Part shown: one piece after another, positions 1 to 10,300 of the stretch
Position numbering within the stretch: the stretch's first letter is position 1
How the letters are laid out: each line of letters starts with the position of its first letter
Source of the DNA: Thermoplasmata archaeon
Lineage (GTDB): Archaea; Thermoplasmatota; Thermoplasmata; Lutacidiplasmatales; SKW197
Length of the DNA: 46,832 nucleotides
Assembly (NCBI GenBank): GCA_038874435.1
Contig: JAVZCK010000015.1
Span: forward strand, 1 to 46,832
Direction: 5' to 3'
Notes under the pieces: model-generated
The model's input: the letters and a program-made list of their open reading frames with translations, nothing else
The model's database searches: none
Told to the model about the DNA's origin: nothing
Program-made: the position numbers and the translations under genes

Positions 1-15
1 CTTAGAAAAGAGAGG

Positions 16-43
16 GTGTCCCATCTTGCTCCAAATGGGACAC
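16..43. repeat. Perfect 9-bp inverted repeat
   Basis: GTGTCCCAT at 16-24 is matched by its exact reverse complement at 35-43 around a 10-nt loop. No gene overlaps it. It could be a factor-independent terminator stem, a protein-binding palindrome or the end of a degraded mobile element. Nothing in the window decides among these. Confidence 0.5.
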
Positions 44-194
44 ACTGCGAATGCTTCCTTTCTACCCAAGGAGGTTTTTATATGCCTCTCCCAAATAAAG
101 ATTTGTAATGGCTATTCTTTATGACCCCAGGTTACGGCAAAGACAGATGAGAATGGTATTATTACTAGTTGTAACACTGTACTATCACCTCGCA

Positions 195-231
195 TCGTGA
201 ACATTAAGAGATCAGTCATAAATGTTCACGA
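195..231. repeat. Perfect 11-bp inverted repeat at the 3' end of the 109-codon ORF
   Basis: TCGTGAACATT (195-205) and AATGTTCACGA (221-231) are exact reverse complements separated by 15 nt. The right arm spans the stop codon (226-228) of the leftward ORF, so the hairpin would form at the end of its transcript. A terminator role is possible. The ORF also seems to lose its family sequence just before this point, so a rearrangement end is an alternative. Confidence 0.5.
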
Positions 232-555
232 GGTTCCCGTATAGTTTACCGAAAAAATGTATGGAAGAATCATTCTTCCCAGGAAAGAGACCTTGATTGA
301 CTCCCTCCCCATCTCCTTTATTTTTTCCTTATCTCCATCAAAGAGGACAAGAGAAGCGTCGAAAAATTTGCCGAGGGTGGTGAGGGGCACATGGTCATGG
401 GAGTGCATTGACCTGATTTGTGATAATGAAATACCCATTTCCTTCAGTAGCTTATCAAGTTTGGCAACTCCCTCAAGTCCTTTTCTCTTCTTGATATATT
501 CTATATTTCCATGAATCATACCAGCTCTGCACCAACCATCTGTAATCTCCATCAT
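226..555 (-). pseudogene. Short, probably C-terminally truncated hypothetical protein
   Basis: The 109-aa product has a globular, non-membrane look and a motif-rich start (W8CRAG, HGNIEYIKKRKGLEG) resembling archaeal proteins of about 180 aa related to the DUF2378/heme-NO-binding-associated group. That resemblance is from memory and weak. If correct, about the C-terminal 40% is missing: the reading frame ends in a foreign-looking tail (VNYTGTS) beside an 11-bp inverted repeat, and none of the three leftward frames continues it. It could also be a genuine short gene. No function is assigned. Confidence 0.4.
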
Positions 556-658
556 CTAACCTACATCTCCACAATATCCGCAGAGTATATCTATCTTTCG
601 TGGTGCGGGCCGAAGAGGTGCAAACAGAGCCAGCAGCACTTGGTAGTATCCAAAGATT

Positions 659-732
659 GTTTATATACCTCCTCTCGTATAACTATATCAACAGTCAATG
701 TTCAAAATAATAATAAAAGAAGCAGGGGTGGT
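659..732 (+). promoter_or_regulatory. TATA box and Shine-Dalgarno of the first giant gene
   Basis: A TATA-like element, GTTTATATACC (659-669), lies 79 nt before the start codon, which predicts a leader of about 45-50 nt. GGTGGT at 727-732 sits 5 nt before ATG 738 and matches the archaeal 16S anti-SD. The stretch 556-737 contains no convincing gene. Confidence 0.55.
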
Positions 733-737
733 ATAAA

Positions 738-3700
738 ATGAAAAATAGAAAGTTTATGCTTAGGGAAAATGAGAGCGGTATTTCGGAAGTGGTAGCTACT
801 TTGCTGGTGCTCGTGATTACAGTAACCCTATTTTCCTCAATCTTTGCATGGATTAACGCAATGCCTCCTCCGATGTCCAAAACCTACACAGAATTCTCTG
901 CAAAGCTAGATACTGTTTATGTTGCAGGCAACTACTCCTTCTATGTGAACATCACCCATGCAGGCGGAGAAATTTTGTACGCATCGGCAACCACAATTAT
1001 CATAAGGATCGAGAATTATTCTCAGAGTTTTACACTCGGGTTGAGTGACGGAGATAAGGATGGAACACTGACAGATGGAAAATGGGAGCCGGGAGAGGTA
1101 TGGCGATGGAATTCCGCCCCTACATACTCCAACACTTCTACGGTTATTGTGCAGATAATTGATAAAGTGAAAAACCTTCTCGTTTGGTCTAGCATCCTCT
1201 ATCCACAAATAACAGAAATTCCTCCTGCAATTCTGGAAAGGGGCGTATTACCAGACCCCGTTAGCATTGGGGGCAACTTCAAGGTATGGGCGAACGTAAA
1301 AGACGATGACCTGAACTTTGATTCGGTCTATGTGAACCTCTCTGCACTTGGAATATCAACACCAGTAAAAATGAATCAGACCTTTGGATGGAAATTTGAG
1401 ACCTCGAACATAACCTGCAATGCCCAGGCAGGCAAATACCTTGCACTTATAAATGCTACAGATACAATGGGGCATGTTTCCACTGCAACTCTCTCCATAA
1501 CCGTTAGTGCTGCAGCACAGGAAGAAACACAACCACCGAAGCTCATCGTTGAAAGGATTTTGCTCAGCAATTTCTCACCTACACGAGGCGACACAGTTAC
1601 AATTACTGCCATTATCAAAAACCTGAATTCAATGCCTGCAGTGTCATCTAATGTCTCATTCTGGGATTATATCCCTCTAACTGACACATGGAGCTACATC
1701 GGATGGGCGAATGTATCCGTTGCGGGCTATGGTCAGAGCCAGGCCTACATGTACTGGACTGCAACCCCTGGTGGTTTGCACAAGATTTTCGTGAACATCA
1801 CAAGTGTGATGCCAGGGAATAGCAATGGAATAGGAGCAAACATCTCTCTAGTTGTGACCCCAAAGATTCTGCTCGTGGATGATGATGGAGCGATAATGGG
1901 AAGTGGAAGCAACCTAGATGTCGCCTCCTATATGGCTGCTGCCCTGGATGCAGCTAACCTGAATTACCGAATTTATAGCGTCCCATTCGGGCTTGATGGA
2001 CCGAAGTACGATAGCGGTCCTGTAGAAACCCAGATGCAGTACTTTGATGTTGTGATTTGGGTCAGCGGTAACACAAATAATTCCCTTACTTCAAACGACA
2101 CTGCTGAATTGGTAAAATTCTTATCAGGCACTTCCACAGTACCTGCAGGCAAGCTTTGGTTGGTAGGAGAAAACATTCTAGAGGGTGTGAGCAGCACATT
2201 CATGAACTATATCGGAATAAATGGTCTCCTCCCTGCAATTTCTCTACCTGCTCAAATCTATGGGCAGAATCCTGGTGTAGGCTGGATAAATCTTTCCAAC
2301 TGCCAGCCCCTCATGGATGGCAGTACATTTTCAATAGTTAGGCCTATAAATCCCCTTGCAAGTTTGAATGTACAGGCAGTGTTTATGAATGGAAGTGCAG
2401 ATCAGTATTATGGGATTCAATACAAAAATGTGGTGAGTGGAAGAGAGTACAAGGTCGTTACATTCACATTTGAGTTTGCGGCAATGCGAGATATGGGAGA
2501 CCAGGCAATCACAGCGTACAAAGTGGTGAACTGGCTTTCAGGCCTAGGAAATAGAACTGGGGAAGATTTAGCAGTGGCAAGCCAGTATATAGTGCCAATA
2601 AATCCAAGATACATGCAACCAGTGAACATCTCTGCAACTGTGCGTAATAACGGTGCAAGCGTTCAAGCAAATGTGGAAGTTGTTGCCTATATTTATGTTA
2701 ACGGTGCATTACTGGATACAGTTTCGCCAGTTAATACATCAATCACATTACAGCCAGATGGAGGTTCTCAACTCGTGAATTTCACATGGGTGCCGAGGAT
2801 GGTTGGCACATATGTAATTCGTGTCGTGGTTGACCCCAACAACAAGGTCACAGAGACGAATGAGGACAACAATGCCCTCAGTACTGCGGTAGGGATACAC
2901 GAGATTAATGTGCTTTACACCTTGCTGGTAGTAGATGACGATTCTTCAGCAGAAAACGGTGGGGGAGGCACATTGCCCAATGTCGCTCAGTATGTGATTG
3001 ATGCTCTAACAAGCCTGGGTTATGTAAACGGCACAGATATGGATATCCAGAAGGTGCCAAGAGGAGCGGACAGGAACAACACAGAATATAATGTCACGAA
3101 TTATAATTGCATTCTTTGGGTTACTGGTTTTGCATCCAATGGTTCTGGTTACAATACCCTTACATCTACAGACATGCAGATAATCAAGGATTTCTATCTA
3201 CCATCTGACCCTGCACAGCACACCTTTATTCTCATTGGAAGAGAAGTGCTGGGAGATAGTGGTGTAAGCGGAACAGCATTTATGACCCAGGTCCTGGGTG
3301 CCGCGAGCGCAGGAACAAAGTACACGGACGGAGTTGGGAAAGTAGTTTATGGTGTGAAAGAGAGCCCTGTAACAAATGGAATGAGAGTTGAGTACACCAA
3401 TGGAACAAGCTTCCCATGCTATGCCTACACAAAAACAGCCTCTGCTATACCTCTGTTCTGGGCAAATGGCACCACTTATTGGGACAGAACAACGGATTTG
3501 GTGATGGGCACTGGTGTTAAAGACATTTCTGGCTGGCACTCTGCATTTCTTTCGTTTGATCTCTCCTATACAACCAATTTCTCTCTCGTAAAGGAAATTC
3601 TGTTTAACCTTATCCATTGGGGTGGTAGAGTTGATGCAATACCTGAACTTCGGGTCACTTCCCCTGACATTTACGCAGGAACAAACTCTAGGCCATACAT

Positions 3701-6700
3701 CATTCTTCCAGAACTCAATCCCCAGATTGGCTCTTCCTACCTTTTGAAAGCAAACATCACGAATGTCGGTGGTTTGAGTGGCGATGTGATTGTTCGCTTC
3801 CTTGATGGCGATACAATAATTAACTCGGTTAACATTCATGTGCCAGAAAGCTATGCAGATGCTTCCAACAATGTTTACAATGGCAAATGCGTGGCTGAGA
3901 TAATCTGGACACCGTTGTATGCGGGCTATGAGAGAATCTCCGCAATAATTGACCCGGACAATCTCTATGTTGGAAGCGAGAAGTTGCGTGAGAACAACAA
4001 CGCAAGCCAGCAAATTCAGGTCTTTTTCTTCTACGATGATATGGAGGTGCCTGAACGAACTGCAGAAAACTGGAACCATGATGCAACACTGCTTAATATC
4101 AATGGCGAAAGCCCGCTTGATTTTCTTGCAAGAAAAGATGTGAGCACGCGGGTAATTGGGGACTGGGACTGGAATGTGAGCGGGAGCCAGGATTTTAACG
4201 GTACCACGACATTCAATGGCAATGGCACCTATCTCACAAACAATGCCACGGTACTGAACTACACAGGAGGCGCTGCCCACACTACACCAACTGCGTACTG
4301 GTTGCCTGAAACCCAAGGAAGAGTGACCATAAAGAGGAATGCAGATGTAATAATGATGTTCGACGTATCAGGGAGTATGTCATGGGACTTGCAAACTAGA
4401 ATGTATGCGGCGAAAGCGGCAGGAGGAATATTATTAGACACCCTAAATGAGGGGGATAGAGCAGCACTTGCCCGCTTCAATACACAGTCATATTTAAATA
4501 TTAGATTTACGTCTAATTTAGGAACGGTAAGACAGAGCGTTCTCTCTCTGTTCCCGGGTGGAGGTACAGCATTTTTAGATGCGACTGCTGTATCTGTCCG
4601 GTATGCTACAGGTGTGCCTTCTACATGGTCGTGGGCGAATAATTTCAACTACAACGATCATAATACATCAAACTTCCCAGCGGCAATAGTTCTCACAGAT
4701 GGACAGACGAACTCAGATCAAACATTTACTACATATGATTCATGTATAAGCGAAATTACAAAATATGATGTAGCATTGTTTACGATTGCATTTGGTGGTG
4801 ACGCAGATAGGGCAAACATGTGGAGATTGGCGTATGCAATGAATCATACTGGGAAGTCAAATGCAAATTACAGCAAACATTTCAATGTATCTACACCTGC
4901 TGAGTTAATCACGGCGTTCAAAGAGATATCTGCGATAATAAAGGAGGCTGCGGGGGGCGATGTGAGAGTACCATTGTTGGCACCTACAAAGGTGCGTCCT
5001 AAGGCGGTGGAGACAGTATATGCTCAGAACTTCGAGTTAGGCAGTGATTGGAGTATTGGAGGAACGGGTGCAAGCTGGGCAGTGGGACAACCAACTACAT
5101 GGGTAGGCGGAGCCCATAGTGGTACGCGATGTGCAGCAACAAACTTAGGAGGAAACTATAATGACGGAGAGGCCTCTTGGTTTTGCTCGCCGCTTATTAA
5201 TCTCACAGCTTACAAAAATGGAAACGTTACACTCACATTTTGGGCAGCATACAATTTTTACCATTGGTCATACTATTGGGCAGGATATCCATATAGAGAT
5301 TATTATGACCACGCCCTGCTTCAGGTATCAATAGATGGAGGAGTTACATGGACCGTATTGCACAGTTTCCCAGACGAAAATGCAGATGGTAATGGACAGT
5401 TAGCTAGTTGGAGACAATATACAATAAACTTGACACAGTATGTGGGGAAGGAAATATACCTAAGGTTTACTATGCAGGATGACGACAATGTAGTTTACAG
5501 TTATTCGGTTCAAGGGAACGATAGGAACAGTGGGATCTATATTGATGATATCACAATAACTGCAGAGAGGGGAGAAAATGATGGAGTAGACATTGGCTAC
5601 ACACTCTTCCCAGCACACTATCGGTTCCTTACAACACCAGCAGTGCGTGTGGGCACGCCATACCTTTCCTTCTGGAACTATGCATCTGGGAGTTATGAAA
5701 CAGGGAATCTACCAGATCATGTTGTGGTAATTGACTATGAGAATCACTATTATTGGTTGTACAACGATACAGGTGCAGTAGCATTTGAGGGCAACTTTGT
5801 GGTGCTCCAGAACAATTCTTACACAGGGAATGCGAGCAAAACTGGTGCATTGAATGTTGCACCTGTAACCTGCCTCTACAATCCCACACCAAGCCAGGAT
5901 GTATGGTTTAACATAAACGATTACTACGGCTGGAAGATATTTTCACTTCCTGCGGTTCCACACGCAGTAACAGATATGCTCATTGCATGGGAGGACCTGT
6001 GGGGCACAGTGCCAAACAACCAGATAGATGGTAACGGTGACCAATGGGTGCGGGTCACATTGTTAGATGATGGCACCTTCCGCGTAGTGCCTTACAGGGC
6101 AAGCGGTGGATATGAGCATGATTTCTTTATAGGTTCAGATTGGGTGTACATAAAGCATCATGGGGAGGCCTGGAGCAATGGAGCAGGCACATCAGCAGAC
6201 CCATACAAGGAAGTTACAGTGGTGCCCAGTGGTCAGCGTTTCCCTGTTTTCATGCGGAAATCAGAGGGAGGAATTTTGAGTTTTTACACAAAATACAGCA
6301 TTACACCAGGAACAAATGGTGGTTTCCTCTATCTTTGGGGAAGCACGGATGGCAGGACTTGGGTGTGGGATAGAAATCATAGAGTGTATCTCTCACCCAG
6401 GCAACCTTACAACGGAAATTTGAAGATGGATGCATTAACCAATGAAACCACAACGGGAGGACTAACTGGTAATGGTTGGATAGACATAGATGGAAAAATG
6501 CCCTACTGGTGTTTCAACGGCAAGAGTGCAGGTGGCACTTACGGCTGGGAGAAGATAGAGGTGGATTTGGCGAAGTATGTGCGAACATTTGCGTCAATAA
6601 GGATTGTGTTTGTATTTGCACAGTTTGGAGGAATGTTGCCACCAGAGTGGAGACCAGATATGGGATGGTATATAGACGATGTGCAGATTCGGGTGAGAGG

Positions 6701-7397
6701 TGGTGTGCCGGACTACTGGAAGATAGTAGAGAATGCATCTCAAGCCCGTAGTGGAAGCAGGTTTTGGTATTTCAATTCACCTAGCGATTATCTCCCACTC
6801 GGTGTGGATTCCTCACTCTACACAATTCCAATTGATTTAACGAGAGCCTACAGAGCCACGCTCATTGCCTTCTTCAAATTCAACATCAACGATGGTGCTG
6901 GCTTACCGCCAGATGGAGTGAGAGTAGAGGTAAGCAAAGACAATGGCGAGACATGGTATTCCATAACATATGGTGTGAGAATTGGTTGGGGTTACACAGG
7001 AAGAGATTTAACTACAGTTGAAAACCGTGGTTACTATGGAGTTACAGGTGATGCCACAGGTGGAGAATTGCCGCAACGCTATTCTGGTGTGAGAGGGACA
7101 CTCTACAAGACGAACTGGACATTTGTGCGAGCGAGCGATGCCAATACAGTGTCAGCGTATGATTGGGTGCCATCATTCACGCTTGTAAGGCTGAACTGTG
7201 ATTTGAGTGGATTTGCAGGCAACACAATAATCTTGAGGATAAGAGTGTTCACAAATGCCACAGGTAGCGAAACCGATGCCGTACACTATGCCAGTGCCAG
7301 CTACAACAAAGGCGTCTTTGTAGACGATGTGTTTGTGATTGGTAACTCCATAATCCATGGACTGCAGGGAGGTGGTGAACGATGCGCAAGGCCATGA
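738..7397 (+). CDS. Giant type IV pilin-like surface protein with CARDB and vWA domains (paralogue 1)
   Basis: The 2219-aa product begins with a short basic leader and a class III prepilin signal: Gly14 before ISEVVATLLVLVITV, then a hydrophobic helix to about residue 40. No other membrane segment is evident. Order of modules: Ig-like domains (about 50-260), a CARDB-like domain, an alpha/beta domain starting PKILLVDDDG (about 375-600), a CARDB domain (about 620-725), a second LLVVDDD domain (about 730-970), a beta domain, a von Willebrand A domain with MIDAS DVSGS at Asp1209, then MAM/jelly-roll-like domains with repeated YIDD motifs to the C terminus. Many N-glycosylation sequons are present. 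Known archaeal pilins are about 100-200 aa, so a pilus-tip or surface adhesin is inferred. Paralogue 2 follows with a 16-bp overlap. Confidence 0.85.
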   Translation: MKNRKFMLRENESGISEVVATLLVLVITVTLFSSIFAWINAMPPPMSKTYTEFSAKLDTVYVAGNYSFYVNITHAGGEILYASATTIIIRIENYSQSFTLGLSDGDKDGTLTDGKWEPGEVWRWNSAPTYSNTSTVIVQIIDKVKNLLVWSSILYPQITEIPPAILERGVLPDPVSIGGNFKVWANVKDDDLNFDSVYVNLSALGISTPVKMNQTFGWKFETSNITCNAQAGKYLALINATDTMGHVSTATLSITVSAAAQEETQPPKLIVERILLSNFSPTRGDTVTITAIIKNLNSMPAVSSNVSFWDYIPLTDTWSYIGWANVSVAGYGQSQAYMYWTATPGGLHKIFVNITSVMPGNSNGIGANISLVVTPKILLVDDDGAIMGSGSNLDVASYMAAALDAANLNYRIYSVPFGLDGPKYDSGPVETQMQYFDVVIWVSGNTNNSLTSNDTAELVKFLSGTSTVPAGKLWLVGENILEGVSSTFMNYIGINGLLPAISLPAQIYGQNPGVGWINLSNCQPLMDGSTFSIVRPINPLASLNVQAVFMNGSADQYYGIQYKNVVSGREYKVVTFTFEFAAMRDMGDQAITAYKVVNWLSGLGNRTGEDLAVASQYIVPINPRYMQPVNISATVRNNGASVQANVEVVAYIYVNGALLDTVSPVNTSITLQPDGGSQLVNFTWVPRMVGTYVIRVVVDPNNKVTETNEDNNALSTAVGIHEINVLYTLLVVDDDSSAENGGGGTLPNVAQYVIDALTSLGYVNGTDMDIQKVPRGADRNNTEYNVTNYNCILWVTGFASNGSGYNTLTSTDMQIIKDFYLPSDPAQHTFILIGREVLGDSGVSGTAFMTQVLGAASAGTKYTDGVGKVVYGVKESPVTNGMRVEYTNGTSFPCYAYTKTASAIPLFWANGTTYWDRTTDLVMGTGVKDISGWHSAFLSFDLSYTTNFSLVKEILFNLIHWGGRVDAIPELRVTSPDIYAGTNSRPYIILPELNPQIGSSYLLKANITNVGGLSGDVIVRFLDGDTIINSVNIHVPESYADASNNVYNGKCVAEIIWTPLYAGYERISAIIDPDNLYVGSEKLRENNNASQQIQVFFFYDDMEVPERTAENWNHDATLLNINGESPLDFLARKDVSTRVIGDWDWNVSGSQDFNGTTTFNGNGTYLTNNATVLNYTGGAAHTTPTAYWLPETQGRVTIKRNADVIMMFDVSGSMSWDLQTRMYAAKAAGGILLDTLNEGDRAALARFNTQSYLNIRFTSNLGTVRQSVLSLFPGGGTAFLDATAVSVRYATGVPSTWSWANNFNYNDHNTSNFPAAIVLTDGQTNSDQTFTTYDSCISEITKYDVALFTIAFGGDADRANMWRLAYAMNHTGKSNANYSKHFNVSTPAELITAFKEISAIIKEAAGGDVRVPLLAPTKVRPKAVETVYAQNFELGSDWSIGGTGASWAVGQPTTWVGGAHSGTRCAATNLGGNYNDGEASWFCSPLINLTAYKNGNVTLTFWAAYNFYHWSYYWAGYPYRDYYDHALLQVSIDGGVTWTVLHSFPDENADGNGQLASWRQYTINLTQYVGKEIYLRFTMQDDDNVVYSYSVQGNDRNSGIYIDDITITAERGENDGVDIGYTLFPAHYRFLTTPAVRVGTPYLSFWNYASGSYETGNLPDHVVVIDYENHYYWLYNDTGAVAFEGNFVVLQNNSYTGNASKTGALNVAPVTCLYNPTPSQDVWFNINDYYGWKIFSLPAVPHAVTDMLIAWEDLWGTVPNNQIDGNGDQWVRVTLLDDGTFRVVPYRASGGYEHDFFIGSDWVYIKHHGEAWSNGAGTSADPYKEVTVVPSGQRFPVFMRKSEGGILSFYTKYSITPGTNGGFLYLWGSTDGRTWVWDRNHRVYLSPRQPYNGNLKMDALTNETTTGGLTGNGWIDIDGKMPYWCFNGKSAGGTYGWEKIEVDLAKYVRTFASIRIVFVFAQFGGMLPPEWRPDMGWYIDDVQIRVRGGVPDYWKIVENASQARSGSRFWYFNSPSDYLPLGVDSSLYTIPIDLTRAYRATLIAFFKFNINDGAGLPPDGVRVEVSKDNGETWYSITYGVRIGWGYTGRDLTTVENRGYYGVTGDATGGELPQRYSGVRGTLYKTNWTFVRASDANTVSAYDWVPSFTLVRLNCDLSGFAGNTIILRIRVFTNATGSETDAVHYASASYNKGVFVDDVFVIGNSIIHGLQGGGERCARP

Positions 7398-10300
7398 AAG
7401 GAGTAAGCAGCATCATTGGCACCTTTCTCGTGCTCGTGATTACGGTAGTGATATTCTCAACAATTTTTGCCTGGGTGCAAACATTTCCAACTCCCCAGCC
7501 CCGTGCAAACACGCAATTTGATGCAGAGGCATGGTATGAGGAAGCGGGTACTGGATCAGGATATTATGCGAATGTGAACCTAACGCACATTGCAGGTGAG
7601 CTGCTTCCGACAAGCTATATCAGAATAGTGGTTGAGACCGAGAATGGAACAAGATTCTATCTACAACCAAGTGATGGTGGAATTACTGGGCAGTATTGGG
7701 ATTTAGGTACTGTCTGGAAATGGAAATCTTCTGCGTTGTTCACAGTCCCTCAGAACCTTACAATCCAGGTTATAAATACTGCAAAGAATCTCCTTTTCTG
7801 GCAGAAACTCATAATTGTTAACAACATCTGGTATCCACCACTAATTCAAGCTTCTGGTAGCTCGCCAACCCCGGTTGTGGCAGGGAATCCATTTAAAATC
7901 TGGGCGGATATTTATGACTTTGATCTCAACCCAAATTCTGTGTATGCCGACCTGACCCAGCTAGGGTTGGGCATAGTTAAACTAAATAACACTGCAGGGA
8001 CGAGATTTGAAACTGCAGAGCTGACAACTTTTGTGAATCCAGGCACATACACATACACAGTCAATGCAAGTGACTATCAAGAGCACAGGAGTTTGAGAAA
8101 GTATTCCATTACAGTTGTAGTTTCGGCGGTAGAGGTTCCACTGCCAAATCTCGTGGTGAGTCAGATCTCTCTAAGTCCTTCCTCTCCAACCCGAGGAGAG
8201 ACGGTAATTATCTCCGCAATCATCAAAAATTTTCAGAGCACACCTGCATCCTCAGCAACAATCACCACTTTTGATACGATTGTGGCTACGAATGCAACCA
8301 CAACCCTTGACACGCAGGTAATTTCTGTGCCGGGCTTTGGAGAAACAGAGATTTATATCACATGGGTGGCACAACCAGGAGGTGCGCACATAATTGAAGT
8401 TACAATTACAGATGTGATGCCTGGCAATCTTACAGGCACGCCAAAAAATGTTTCGGTTGTGGTAATGCCTCGCATTCTCTTCGTGGATGATGATGGTGCA
8501 GGGATTGGGAGTCCAAATGATATGGGGGCGAATTTTATTGCTGCACTTAATGCAATCAATGTAAACTACACATCTACAACAGTGGCTCTAAACTCTCCAG
8601 GGCCAGGATACGATACAGGGCCAGCTCTTTACCAACTGAGAAATTATGATGTAGTAATCTGGGAAGGTGGTTTTACAAACAACACGCTCATGGCATCGGA
8701 TGTGGCAAACCTTCAAAGATTCCTTGACAATGGGGGGAAGCTCTGGTTGGCGGGAGCGAACATTCTCGAGAATGTATCTGGGAGTTTTATAAATACCTAT
8801 CTTGGAATCTCAGGAGTGTTACCCGCATCTACACTACCTTCTAAAATCTACGGCACGAACTATGGTAATGGATGGATAAACCTGACAGGATTTGAACCAA
8901 GCATAAACACAATTAGCTTTGCAGTTACGAGAACGCTATCAATTGCTGCGGGTGCACAGCCCTTACTGGTTAACGAAACAGGTGCCTTGAAATTTGCGAG
9001 TCAGTTTAAGAGAACTGCAGGTGTTTATGAAAGCAGAGTTGTTCTGCTCTCCCTGGAATTTGGGTCACTTAGGTACACTGGCGACCACGCCATTCTTGCC
9101 TATCACATAATTAACTGGCTGTCTGGCATTAATGCAAGGACCGGTGATGATCTGGCAATTTCGAGCCAGGAAATCTCCACGCTCACTCCAAGGTACAGGG
9201 AGCCGCTCAATGTGAGTGCGGTAGTGCGTAACAATGGTGACACAAGCCATTCAGATGTGGAAGTGCAGCTGATTGTCTATGCCTATGGTGTTGAGGTGGA
9301 GCGAGTGTGGCCTGTAAGTGGGCAAACAATTTCTCTCAATGCGTTTGGAGATTCAAAAACTGTGAATTTTACATGGACACCGAGGATTGTGGGAATTTTT
9401 GTGTTGCAAGTAATGGTTGACCCCTACAACAAAATTCCAGAGGTGAATGAAAACAACAATGTGTACAATAACACACTCTTGCTTAATCAGGTGAATGTGA
9501 TTTACACGATGCTTGTTGTGGACGATGACGGCTCAGCCAATAATGGTGGGGGCTTGCCTGATGCATCAAGCGAAATCATAAATGCAATGCAGACGCTTGG
9601 CTACACGCTTGGGCGTGATATGGATGTCCAGATAGTTCCTAGGGGTGCAGATAGAAATAATTCTGAGTACAACATGAACAGGTACAATTGCGTAATCTGG
9701 ATTACAGGAACCGCATACAACGGCTCTGGCTACAACACACTCACAGCAACGGACATTAATCTAATCCAGAACTTCTATCTCACAGATGACCCGAGCCAGC
9801 ATGCGTTAATAATTATTGGCTCTTTCATTCTCAACGACTCTGCAGTTGCAAATACAGCATTCATGCGGAACATTCTCGGAGCCAACAACACTGGCACACC
9901 AGTAAACTACGGCTTAAACAATGTGCTCTATGGAGTACGAGAGAGCCCGATAACAAACGGTCTGGAATTTGTGATGAGCAATACATCCTTCGCAAGCTAT
10001 CCTGCAAGGGCATACAACAGAACAGAGAGGGCACTGCCGGTGTTCTGGGGTGATGCAATAAATCACTGGGATAGATTGAGCGATAATGTGCTAGGCTCTG
10101 CTGTGTTTGACGCAGCGGGCTGGCATTCTGTCTTTCTCTCGTTCAACCCAGCATACACTGCAAACAGGACAATGATTTCAGAAATCATGCTGAGCATTGT
10201 GCACTGGTGTGGAAGAATTGATGCAAAGCCAGAAATAAAGATAACTGCACCTGATATTTATGCAGCAACGCATTCACGAGCTTACATCTACCTTCGTGAT

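Noticed and set aside
16-231. Insertion sequence end
   Set aside because: The two inverted repeats differ from each other, no transposase remnant is visible in any frame and no target-site duplication was found, so only generic repeats are reported.
3198-4316. 372-codon antisense ORF inside the first giant gene
   Set aside because: It lies opposite well-conserved CARDB and alpha/beta modules. Its product is Cys/Ile-rich without any domain, it recurs as a shorter copy opposite the paralogue (10301-10864), and it has no promoter or Shine-Dalgarno. It is a shadow of the Asn/Thr-rich sense frame.
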